A stretch of 20,906 nucleotides of DNA from Isoptericola sp042668085 (lineage in GTDB: Bacteria > Actinomycetota > Actinomycetes > Actinomycetales > Cellulomonadaceae). This document shows positions 13,024 to 20,906 of this stretch, one piece after another (the stretch's first letter is position 1; the number at the start of each line of letters is the position of its first letter). The stretch spans positions 1-20,906 of the forward strand of contig NZ_JBHVBO010000058.1 of the NCBI RefSeq assembly GCF_042668085.1. The letters are read 5' to 3'. The translations under genes were made by a program, and so were the position numbers. A model generated the notes under the pieces. That model had not been told where the DNA came from. It ran no database searches and saw only the letters and a list, made by a program, of their open reading frames with translations.

Positions 13024-13544
13024 AGGCCCGCCAGCCTCGCCTCGCCGCGCGCGGTGAGGCGGTCGCGCAGGCGCTCGGCCTCGTCGGGCACGAGGCCGGG
13101 GATGTCGGCGTCCGTGCTGGCCGACGCGGTGTGCAGCTGCACCTTCGCGATGCCGAGCTTGCGGTCCAGCGGGCCCGCCTCCACGTCCACGTACTGCATG
13201 CGCCCGTAGGGCACGACGACGAGGGTGCGGAACATGATGCCCTTGCGGATGAGCAGGTCGTCGTCGCGCTCCGCGTACCCGATCGCACGCACCTGGCGCG
13301 GCACGAGCAGGAGCGCCCACACCAGCAGCGCGGCCGGCACCCCGGCGAGCAGCCAGAACCACGGCGAGACGAGGAGGGCGAGGACCACGCCCGCGACGAT
13401 CGGCACGGCCAGGGTCACGGCCGTCGAGATGAGTCGCGCCGGGACGAGCCGCGGCGACACGCGCTGCCACGCGACGCCGGGCGGGTCGAAGGGACCGGAC
13501 TGCCGCGTGGTCGACGGGTCGGCGCCCGCGGGGATGCTGGTCAT
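13020..13544 (-). CDS. small bacterial PH-domain (bPH2/YdbS-like) membrane protein
   Basis: The 174-aa protein has a cytosolic N-terminus (about 1-36), two transmembrane helices (about 38-58 and 61-81) and one bPH2 domain: RAIGYAERDDDLLIRKGIMF (86-105), LVVVPYGRMQYVDVEAGPLD then RKLGIAKVQLHTASA (108-142). This resembles YdbS, which in many Firmicutes and Actinobacteria precedes a YdbT-like partner, as here. The two proteins probably form a complex in the cytoplasmic membrane; what they bind is not known. I chose ATG 13544 because GGAAGG lies 9 nt upstream; ATG 13553 abuts that site and is unlikely. A 131-nt gap with small palindromes separates it from DUF3180, so it may have its own promoter, though none is clear. 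Confidence 0.85.
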   Translation of the reverse strand: MTSIPAGADPSTTRQSGPFDPPGVAWQRVSPRLVPARLISTAVTLAVPIVAGVVLALLVSPWFWLLAGVPAALLVWALLLVPRQVRAIGYAERDDDLLIRKGIMFRTLVVVPYGRMQYVDVEAGPLDRKLGIAKVQLHTASASTDADIPGLVPDEAERLRDRLTARGEARLAGL

Positions 13545-13611
13545 GGGGCCCATCCTTCCATCCGGCCCGCCGCCGGCCACATCGTCCGACCGGACCTTCC
13601 GCGCCGCGCCG

Positions 13612-13628
13612 CGTCCGTCCTCCGGACG
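13612..13628 (-). terminator. small hairpin in the DUF3180-PH gap
   Basis: CGTCCG (13612-13617) and CGGACG (13623-13628) form a perfect 6-bp stem with a 5-nt loop, 47 nt downstream of the DUF3180 stop. It may weaken read-through into the PH genes. There is no U-tract, and the stem is short for so GC-rich a region, so chance cannot be excluded. Confidence 0.3.
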
Positions 13629-13634
13629 ATGCCC

Positions 13635-13652
13635 CTCATGACCGCTCATGAC
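13635..13652. repeat. 8-nt direct repeat CTCATGAC, 10-bp step
   Basis: CTCATGAC occurs at 13635-13642 and 13645-13652, separated by CG. Each copy holds the palindrome TCATGA, and the step is about one helical turn. It lies in the 131-nt gap upstream of the PH genes, where an operator could sit. This is suggestive only. Confidence 0.4.
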
Positions 13653-13675
13653 GACGCGGGGCACGACGACGGCCG

Positions 13676-14164
13676 TCACGACGGCAGGGGGTCCGCGTGC
13701 TCCTCGGTGTCCCCGCCGTCGGCGTCGTCGGACGGCGGCAGCTGGCAGAACTTCTCCACGACCAGCCCCACCACGCACAGCACCACCGCGCAGGCCGCCG
13801 CGATGCCGGCGGCGACCGCCTGGTCACGGCTCGGCTCGATCTGCATCCGGTCCAGGACGATCAGCACGCTCGCGACGTACCGCCCGGCGAGGAGCGCGCC
13901 GGTCAGCGCCCCCGCCTTGGCCAGCACGAACGTGCGGGCCGCGCGCAGCGGGTCGAGGTCCGGGCGGTCGCCCTTCTGGTACGCGCGCACCGCCCAGCCC
14001 ATCCAGAAGATGACGCCCGCCAGCGCGAGGATCGCGACGTCCTCCACCCACGCGACGGTGGGCAGGTAGATCCCGCGCGACTCGAGCAGCCGGAGCAGCC
14101 CGGCGCCGCCGACGGCCACCGCGGCGGCGACGGCGACGAGCAGGCGGACGGAGGTGCGGCGCAT
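13676..14164 (-). CDS. DUF3180 family membrane protein
   Basis: The 162-aa protein has four predicted transmembrane helices (about 7-25, 36-60, 78-104 and 116-137) and an acidic C-terminal tail (SDDADGGDTEEHADPLPS). VRAYQKGD then RPDLDPLRAARTFVLAKAGALTG (about 59-89), followed by AGRYVASVL, is the conserved core I associate with DUF3180, a family often found next to folK in actinobacteria. Its function is unknown. The ATG at 14164 begins 1 nt after the folBK stop codon, with GGGAGGA about 9 nt upstream, so it is translated with the folate genes. A transport or scaffolding role in folate metabolism is conceivable, but nothing in the sequence shows it. Confidence 0.85.
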   Translation of the reverse strand: MRRTSVRLLVAVAAAVAVGGAGLLRLLESRGIYLPTVAWVEDVAILALAGVIFWMGWAVRAYQKGDRPDLDPLRAARTFVLAKAGALTGALLAGRYVASVLIVLDRMQIEPSRDQAVAAGIAAACAVVLCVVGLVVEKFCQLPPSDDADGGDTEEHADPLPS

Positions 14165-14165
14165 C

Positions 14166-16085
14166 TCAGCGGCCGTCCTCCCCGGGCCGCTCCTGGGGTG
14201 CGGCCTGTCCGGGGTGCGCCTCCGGCAGCGGGGCGAACGGGTCCGGGAAGGCCGGCAGGTCGGCGACGGGCGCGGGGGCCGGCGGCACCGGCTCGTGCCG
14301 CGGGGCCGGCGGGGCAAACGACGACGTGGCCGCCGGGGCCGGCGGGGCGAACGACGACGTGGCCGGCGGCGCCGGCGGGCCGGACGGGGGCTCGGACGGG
14401 TCGGCGGGCGCGGGGAACGGGCTCGCCGGGGCCGGGGGCACCGGCGCGTGCGAGCTCGGCTCCGGCGCGTCGTCACCGGGACCTGCGTGCGGAGGCGCGG
14501 ACGCCGGCGCGGGCGACCCGACGGGCGCGAACGGCCGCGGCAGGACCGGCTGGTCCGGGTCGGGCCCGAACGGGTCGGGGACCACGGCGCGCGCCTCCGG
14601 TGCGGGCGGGTCCTCGCGGCGCGGCTCGACGACGTGCGGCTCGACGACGTGCGGCTCGACGACCGGCGGCTCGGACGACGGGGGCACCGGCACGTACGGC
14701 TCGGGCGCGTACGGCTCCGGCGCGTACTGCTCCACGACCGGGCTGCCGCCCGACGCGGGCTCGGCGGGCGCGGCGTACGTCTCCGGCGCGTAGGTGTCCG
14801 GGGCGTAGGCCTCCGGGGTGTACGCCTCGGGAGCGTGCGACGCCTGGGCGTCGTCGGCGGGCTCCTGGACGGGCTGGCCGGCGGGCTCCGCCGGCGCGGA
14901 CTGCGGCACCGGGGTGGACGGCGCCGCGTCGGCGGCCGCCGCGGAGACCTGGCCCGTGCTCTGGGTCGGCCCGGTCAGCCAGTCGAGGGCGAGCCAGCGG
15001 ATCCCGGCGCGGTCGGGGGCGGTCACCGCGAGCTGGCCGACGGGGCCGCCGCCGGGGCCGCCGAGCAGCGCGTCCGGCGCCACCTCGGCCCACGGCACGA
15101 GCACGAAGGCCCGCTCCTTGGCGCGCGGGTGCGGGAGCTCGAGGTCGGGGGCGGTCACGACGAGCGAGCCGTACTGCACGATGTCGACGTCGAGGGTGCG
15201 CGGCCCCCAGCGCTCCTCGCGGACGCGGCCGTGCTGGGCCTCCACCTGCTGCGTGCTGCGCAGCAGGTCGCGCGGCGACAGCGTGGTGCGCACGACGAGC
15301 ACGGCGTTGAGATAGTCCGGCTGCTCGGGCCCGCCGACGGCGGCGGTGCGCGCGAGCGGCGAGACCTCCATGACCTGCACGCCCGGCAGGCGGTCCACGT
15401 CCGTCACGGCCTGGCGCAGCGTCACCTGCGCGTCCCCGAGGTTCGCCCCGAGGGCCAGCACGGCGTCGACCGGCTCGGCGGGGGTGACGTCCAGCGGGTC
15501 CGCGGGAGGCGGCGCGGGCGCCTCGGCGGGCGCGGCGGGCTCGACCGGCGCCGCGGCGACGGGGGCCGGCGGGACGGGCGCGTGCACCTCGGCGCCCTCG
15601 ACGGGCGGGACGGGCGCGACCGGCGGGACGGGCACCGCGACTTCCTCCGGCTCGGCCACCGGAGCGGCGTCGACCACGGGCGGCCGCGCACGGTCGCGGC
15701 GCACGACGATCGCGACGTCGTCGAACGGGACCGGGATCGGCGCCTGCGGCTTGTGCACACGCACGTCGACGGCTTGCACGGCCTCGTGGCTCAGCACCAC
15801 GGCGGCGATCCGCTCGGCGACGGTCTCCACGAGGTCGGCCGGGGAGCCCGCGAGGACGTCGTGCACGTCCTGGGCGACGTCGGCGTAGCTCACGGTCCGC
15901 CCGAGGTCGTCGGACGAGGCGGCGGCCCGGGTGTCCAGGTGCAGCACGACGTCGGCGCTGAAGACCTGGCCGTCGGCGCGCTCGTGCGCGAGCACCCCGT
16001 GGTGCCCCGTCGCCGTGACGCCGGCGAGGCGGATCTGGTCGAGCGGCTGTCCGTCCGGTCCCGGTACGGCTGCGGCGAACGTCAC
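14166..16085 (-). CDS. folBK: bifunctional dihydroneopterin aldolase / HPPK fusion with a long disordered tail
   Basis: The 639-aa protein joins two successive folate enzymes. FolB (about 13-128) converts dihydroneopterin to hydroxymethyl-dihydropterin; E35 in HGVLAHERADGQ and K112 in VHKPQAPIPVPFDD are the expected catalytic residues. A Pro/Ala/Val linker (about 132-205) leads to FolK (about 206-370), which transfers pyrophosphate from ATP, with LALGANLGDAQ, DYLNAVLVVRT, RWGPRTLDVDIVQYG (292-306) and LELPHPRAKERAFVLVPW. The last 268 residues (372-639) are low complexity, rich in Pro, Ala and Glu. They contain a tyrosine series (EAYTPEAYAPDTYAPETY), a second EPYAPEPY block, a triplicated VVEPH and a duplicated ATSSFAPPAPA. 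HPPK enzymes normally end near residue 370. The GTG start has GAGGAGG upstream and overlaps folP by 4 nt (GTGA). Confidence 0.93.
   Translation of the reverse strand: MTFAAAVPGPDGQPLDQIRLAGVTATGHHGVLAHERADGQVFSADVVLHLDTRAAASSDDLGRTVSYADVAQDVHDVLAGSPADLVETVAERIAAVVLSHEAVQAVDVRVHKPQAPIPVPFDDVAIVVRRDRARPPVVDAAPVAEPEEVAVPVPPVAPVPPVEGAEVHAPVPPAPVAAAPVEPAAPAEAPAPPPADPLDVTPAEPVDAVLALGANLGDAQVTLRQAVTDVDRLPGVQVMEVSPLARTAAVGGPEQPDYLNAVLVVRTTLSPRDLLRSTQQVEAQHGRVREERWGPRTLDVDIVQYGSLVVTAPDLELPHPRAKERAFVLVPWAEVAPDALLGGPGGGPVGQLAVTAPDRAGIRWLALDWLTGPTQSTGQVSAAAADAAPSTPVPQSAPAEPAGQPVQEPADDAQASHAPEAYTPEAYAPDTYAPETYAAPAEPASGGSPVVEQYAPEPYAPEPYVPVPPSSEPPVVEPHVVEPHVVEPRREDPPAPEARAVVPDPFGPDPDQPVLPRPFAPVGSPAPASAPPHAGPGDDAPEPSSHAPVPPAPASPFPAPADPSEPPSGPPAPPATSSFAPPAPAATSSFAPPAPRHEPVPPAPAPVADLPAFPDPFAPLPEAHPGQAAPQERPGEDGR
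14302..14367 (-). repeat. 33-nt tandem duplication in the folBK tail
   Basis: Positions 14302-14334 and 14335-14367 are two adjacent 33-nt units differing at two positions. They encode two copies of an 11-residue unit with ATSSFAPPAP. The near identity suggests recent slippage within the low-complexity tail. Confidence 0.88.
14621..14663 (-). repeat. 15-nt triplicate repeat in the folBK tail
   Basis: GCGGCTCGACGACGT occurs at 14621 and 14636 and again, for 13 nt, at 14651. It encodes repeated VVEPH. Like the nearby duplication, it marks an expanding unstructured segment. Confidence 0.85.
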
Positions 16086-17056
16086 GAGGGGGCCTCCTCA
16101 TCAGCGGCGGTTCCTGCTCCGCCCACGGCGTCGGTGCGGTGCGCCGGTGCGGTCATCCCGGCATCCTCCATGTCGCGGGACGCGGACGTCCAGGCGTCCG
16201 CGACCCGGACGGCGTCGGCGCTGGCGCGCACGGCGTGCACCCGCACCGCCCACGCGCCGGCGGCGGCGGACAGCGCGGAGATCGCGGCGGTGGCGTCGTC
16301 GCGCTCGAGCGGCGGCGCGGGCTCGTCGGCGGGCAGGCCGCGCGTGCCCTCGAGCAGGTGCCCCAGGAAGCGCTTGCGCGACGCGCCCACGAGCACCGGA
16401 CGGCCGAGGGAGTGCAGGGCGTCCAGGTGCGCGAGGATCGGCCAGTTCAGCACCCCGGCCTTGGAGAAGCCCAGACCCGGGTCGAGCACGAGCTGCTCGG
16501 GGTCCACGCCCACCGCGACCAGCGAGTCCATCCGCGCCGCGAGCTCGTCACGCACCTCAGTGACGACGTCGTCGTACACCTCGAGGCTGTCCATGACGTC
16601 CGCGTGGCCGCGCCAGTGCATCGCGACGTACGCCACGCCCGTCTCTGCCACGACGTGCCCCATGCGGGGGTCCGCGTAGCTGCCGGAGACGTCGTTGACG
16701 ATGCGGGCGCCCGCCCCGACGGCGGCCTCGGCGACCGACGCCCGCGTCGTGTCCACGGACACGACGGCGCCGTGCGCCGCGAGCCGCTCGATGACGGGGA
16801 CCACGCGGCGCAGCTCCTCCGCCTCGTCCACGCGGGCGGAGCCCGGCCGGGTCGACTCGCCGCCCACGTCCAGGATCTCCGCGCCCTCGGCCAGCAGGTC
16901 GAGTCCGTGCTGCACGCCCGCGTCGGCGTCGAACCAGCGGCCGCCGTCGGAGAACGAGTCGGGCGTGATGTTCACGACGCCCATGACGAGGCAGCGGCCC
17001 ACCCCGGAGAGCTCCGGCAGCCCGGCGACCACCGCGTCGCGCGGGTGCGCCGTCAT
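16082..17056 (-). CDS. folP: dihydropteroate synthase
   Basis: FolP condenses hydroxymethyl-dihydropterin pyrophosphate with p-aminobenzoate and is the sulfonamide target. The 324-aa protein has signature 1, VMGVVNITPDSFSDGGRWF (24-42), signature 2, GAEILDVGGESTRPGSARVD (58-77), VSVDTTRASVAEAAVGAGA, IVNDVSGS, VAMHWRG, LVLDPGLGFSKAGVLNW and VLVGASRKRFLG, so all substrate loops are present. The last 30 or so residues form a polar tail beyond the usual end. The ATG at 17056 follows folE by 7 nt, with GGTGA 7 nt upstream that also contains the folE stop codon, and its own stop overlaps folBK. Its product-precursor is made by the next gene, FolB-FolK. No known resistance change was assessed. Very secure. 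Confidence 0.97.
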   Translation of the reverse strand: MTAHPRDAVVAGLPELSGVGRCLVMGVVNITPDSFSDGGRWFDADAGVQHGLDLLAEGAEILDVGGESTRPGSARVDEAEELRRVVPVIERLAAHGAVVSVDTTRASVAEAAVGAGARIVNDVSGSYADPRMGHVVAETGVAYVAMHWRGHADVMDSLEVYDDVVTEVRDELAARMDSLVAVGVDPEQLVLDPGLGFSKAGVLNWPILAHLDALHSLGRPVLVGASRKRFLGHLLEGTRGLPADEPAPPLERDDATAAISALSAAAGAWAVRVHAVRASADAVRVADAWTSASRDMEDAGMTAPAHRTDAVGGAGTAADEEAPS

Positions 17057-17063
17057 GCCCGGG

Positions 17064-17674
17064 TCACCGTCCCGTGATGAGGCTCATGGCCTCGGCCCGC
17101 GTGGACGCGTTCTGCATGATGCCGCGCACCGCCGACGTGACGGTCCGCGAGCCGGGCTTGCGCACCCCGCGCATCGACATGCACAGGTGCTCGCACTCCA
17201 CGACCACGAGCACCCCGCGCGGCTCGAGGATGCGCACCAGCGCGTCCGCGACCTGCGTCGTCAGGCGCTCCTGGACCTGCGGGCGGCGGGCGTACACCTC
17301 GACGAGGCGCGCCAGCTTCGACAGGCCGGTGATCCGGCCGTCCGTGTTGGGGATGTAGCCGACGTGCGCGACGCCGTGGAACGGCACCAGGTGGTGCTCG
17401 CACGTCGAGTACACCTCGATGTCGCGCACCAGCACCATCTCCTCGTGCCCGAGGTCGAAGGTGGTGGTCAGCACGTCCTCGGGCTCCTGCCGGAGCCCCG
17501 CGAAGATCTCGCGGTAGGCGCGCGCCACGCGGGCCGGCGTCTCCTTGAGACCCTCGCGGTCCGGGTCCTCGCCGACCGCGAGCAACAGCTCGCGGACGGC
17601 CCGCTCCGCGCGGTCGGAGTCGTACGGCGGCACGTCGACGGCAGCCCGCATGCCCAGGTCCGTCACCGGGTCGG

Positions 17675-17678
<4 letters not shown>
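17064..17678 (-). CDS. folE: GTP cyclohydrolase I
   Basis: FolE opens GTP to dihydroneopterin triphosphate, the committed step of folate synthesis. The 204-aa protein carries the type IA zinc site: C93 and H96 in YSTCEHHLVPFHG, and C166 in VECEHLCMSMRG. Other conserved parts are GLKETPARVARAYREIFAGL, FDLGHEEMVLVRDIEVYS, GRITGLSKLARLVEVYARRP then QVQERLTTQ, and KPGSRTVTSAVRG. The start at GTG 17678 overlaps the ftsH stop in GTGA and has GGGGGA about 8 nt upstream; GTG 17663 or ATG 17651 would shorten the N-terminus by 5 or 9 residues. The fol genes follow in pathway order except that the FolB-FolK fusion comes after FolP. The dihydroneopterin triphosphate phosphatase is not in the window. Confidence 0.97.
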
Positions 17679-19747
<2,069 letters not shown>

Positions 19748-19753
19748 CGGCGA

Positions 19754-19769
19754 CGGGGACGGTTCCCCG
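19754..19769 (-). promoter_or_regulatory. hairpin at the ribosome-site position of ftsH
   Basis: In the minus-strand leader CGGGGA and TCCCCG form a 6-bp stem with a 4-nt loop (ACCG), ending 6 nt before the ftsH ATG. No other Shine-Dalgarno-like sequence is close; the only purine-rich run, GGAAGGGAAG, lies further upstream. The hairpin may hold the GGGGA and control translation, for example by heat. Function is inferred. Confidence 0.4.
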
Positions 19770-19883
19770 CTTCCCTTCCGTCGGGCAACGTGTGGTTCAC
19801 GACGCTACACGCCGAGTGTGGACGAACCGTGGGTGTTCGCCCAGGGCGCGACGGCGTCTCGTCGGCGGTCCGTCGGCGGCCGG

Positions 19884-20435
19884 TCAGCTGTAGACGTGCG
19901 GCGCAAGCGTGCCGACGAACGGCAGGTTGCGGTACTTCTCGGCGTAGTCGAGGCCGTAGCCGACGACGAACTCGTTCGGGATGTCGAAGCCGACGTAGCG
20001 CACGTCGACGTCCACCTTCGCCGCGTCGGGCTTGCGGAGCATGGTCGCGATCTCCACCGACTCGGGCCCCCGGGAGCGCAGGTTCGCGACGAGCCACGAG
20101 AGCGTGAGGCCGGAGTCGATGACGTCCTCGACGATGAGCACGTTGCGGCCCGTGAGGTCGGCGTCGAGGTCTTTGAGGATGCGCACCACACCGGACGACT
20201 TGGTGCCCGACCCGTACGAGGACACCGCCATCCAGTCCATCTGCACGGGGTGGTGCAGGCGGCGCGCGAGGTCCGCCATGACCATGACGGCGCCCTTGAG
20301 GACGCCGACGAGCAGCAGGTCCTGGCCCGCGTAGTCCGCGTCGATCCGTGCGGCGATCTCGTCGAGCTTGCTGCCGATCTGCTCCTCGGTGAGCAGGATG
20401 TTGGCGAGGTCGCCTTCGACGTCCGACTGGTCCAC
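19884..20435 (-). CDS. hpt: hypoxanthine(-guanine) phosphoribosyltransferase
   Basis: The enzyme salvages hypoxanthine or guanine with PRPP to form IMP or GMP. The 183-aa protein contains LLLVGVLKGAVMVMADLARR (about 40-59), MAVSSYGSGTKSSGVVRILK (69-88), the PRPP-binding loop VLIVEDVIDSGLTLSWL (99-115), LLRKPDA-type MLRKPDAAK and VGFDIPNEFVVGYGLDYAEK then YRNLPFVG, all standard. I chose GTG 20435 because AGGAG lies 5 nt upstream inside the tilS end; GTG 20441, which overlaps the tilS stop in GTGA, is the alternative and adds two residues. tilS-hpt-ftsH is a widespread bacterial order. A 136-nt gap follows before ftsH. Very secure. Confidence 0.96.
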   Translation of the reverse strand: MDQSDVEGDLANILLTEEQIGSKLDEIAARIDADYAGQDLLLVGVLKGAVMVMADLARRLHHPVQMDWMAVSSYGSGTKSSGVVRILKDLDADLTGRNVLIVEDVIDSGLTLSWLVANLRSRGPESVEIATMLRKPDAAKVDVDVRYVGFDIPNEFVVGYGLDYAEKYRNLPFVGTLAPHVYS

Positions 20436-20437
20436 GG

Positions 20438-20906
20438 TCACTCCTCGAGGGGCGGGGTTGGGGCTGGGGGGTGCGCCGCCGGGGCGGGGCGCGGCTCGGC
20501 GGGGCGCAGGTAGAGCCTGCCACACGCGCGGAGCGCTCGGGCGTCGCCCGGCAGGTGGACGGCTCCCTGCCCACGCCACGAGACGACGAGCGCGTCCAGG
20601 GCGTCCACGTGCCGCGCCGTCGTCGCGCCCGAGGGGCAGCCGACGGCCAGCGCCGCCGCGCGCAGGGCGCGGCGCCGCAGCGCGGCGTGCGCCTCGGCGA
20701 GCGTGCCGACGTCGAGCATCAGCGCGTCGTCACCGGTGGGGCGCGTCGCGGCGGCGAGCAGGTCGGCCGCCAGGGCCTCGAGCGCGGCGGCGTCGGCACG
20801 CAGCTGGTCGGCGGTGCGGGCGAGCGCCTCGACCACGCCCGGGCCCAGCGCGTCCTCCAGCACGGGCACGACGGCGCCGCGCACCCGCGTGCGGGCGGGC
20901 ACGATG
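20438..20906 (-). CDS. tilS: tRNA(Ile)-lysidine synthase, 3' part (runs off the window)
   Basis: Only the C-terminal 155 or so residues are present; the reading frame continues open past position 20906, so the start and the ATP-binding SGGxDS motif lie outside. TilS converts C34 of the CAU anticodon in tRNA-Ile2 to lysidine. The visible segment begins IVPARTRVRGAVVPVLEDALG then PGVVEALARTADQLRADAAALEALA, the helical region that follows the catalytic domain. MLDVGTLAEAHAALRRRALR then AAALAVGCPSGATTARHVDALDAL follows, and a proline/alanine-rich end (PAEPRPAPAAHPPAP). This agrees with actinobacterial TilS, which lacks the long C-terminal domains of the E. coli enzyme. Position before hpt and ftsH supports the call. 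Confidence 0.9.
   Translation of the reverse strand, partial: IVPARTRVRGAVVPVLEDALGPGVVEALARTADQLRADAAALEALAADLLAAATRPTGDDALMLDVGTLAEAHAALRRRALRAAALAVGCPSGATTARHVDALDALVVSWRGQGAVHLPGDARALRACGRLYLRPAEPRPAPAAHPPAPTPPLEE

Noticed and set aside
19810..19840. TAGCGT as a -10 promoter element for ftsH
   Set aside because: The hexamer fits TANNNT, but no -35 stands 16-19 nt upstream, so I do not call it.

Overview
The window is very GC-rich and almost fully coding, and every gene I can support lies on the minus strand. Lsr2, the mycothiol glycosyltransferase MshA, a Ddn-type (F420-linked) small oxidoreductase, DUF3180 and frequent GTG starts point to a high-GC actinobacterium. The gene order (tilS-hpt-ftsH-folE-folP-folBK-DUF3180-PH-PH-DUF2520-panC-panD-nadB-nadC-lysS-lsr2) suggests Micrococcales, perhaps Cellulomonas-like. 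The genus is an inference; no rRNA or marker was searched.

In transcription order (high to low coordinates): the 3' part of tilS enters at the right edge and overlaps hpt. A 136-nt gap with a small hairpin leads to ftsH. Then comes a tightly packed cofactor block: folE, folP and a folB-folK fusion (folate), a DUF3180 membrane protein, two bacterial PH-domain membrane proteins, a Rossmann/DUF2520 protein, panC and panD (pantothenate), then nadB and nadC (NAD). Many junctions are 4-nt GTGA/ATGA overlaps, so long co-transcripts with translational coupling are likely.

The most unusual element is the 169-nt nadB-nadC spacer. It holds a 9-nt core, ACTACCTCG, repeated exactly every 20 bp in six forward copies, with two inverted copies and one 8-nt copy that coincides with the nadC ribosome binding site. 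Read as mRNA, the forward copies are Shine-Dalgarno-like (CGAGGUAGU) and the inverted copies are complementary to them. The spacer could therefore fold into alternative structures that hide or free the nadC start. Arrays of DNA-binding sites or a dispersed genomic repeat are the main alternatives.

After nadC comes lysS, with a -10 element placed as for a leaderless mRNA, then a 59-aa single-pass membrane protein and lsr2 with its own good promoter and a strong hairpin terminator. A lactonase-family gene, also apparently leaderless, overlaps mshA by 1 nt. A Ddn-like gene and gpmA close the window. As I recall it, mshA near gpmA is also the arrangement in Mycobacterium. No tRNA, rRNA, insertion sequence, CRISPR array or phage gene was seen, and no stretch over 300 bases lacks a gene.
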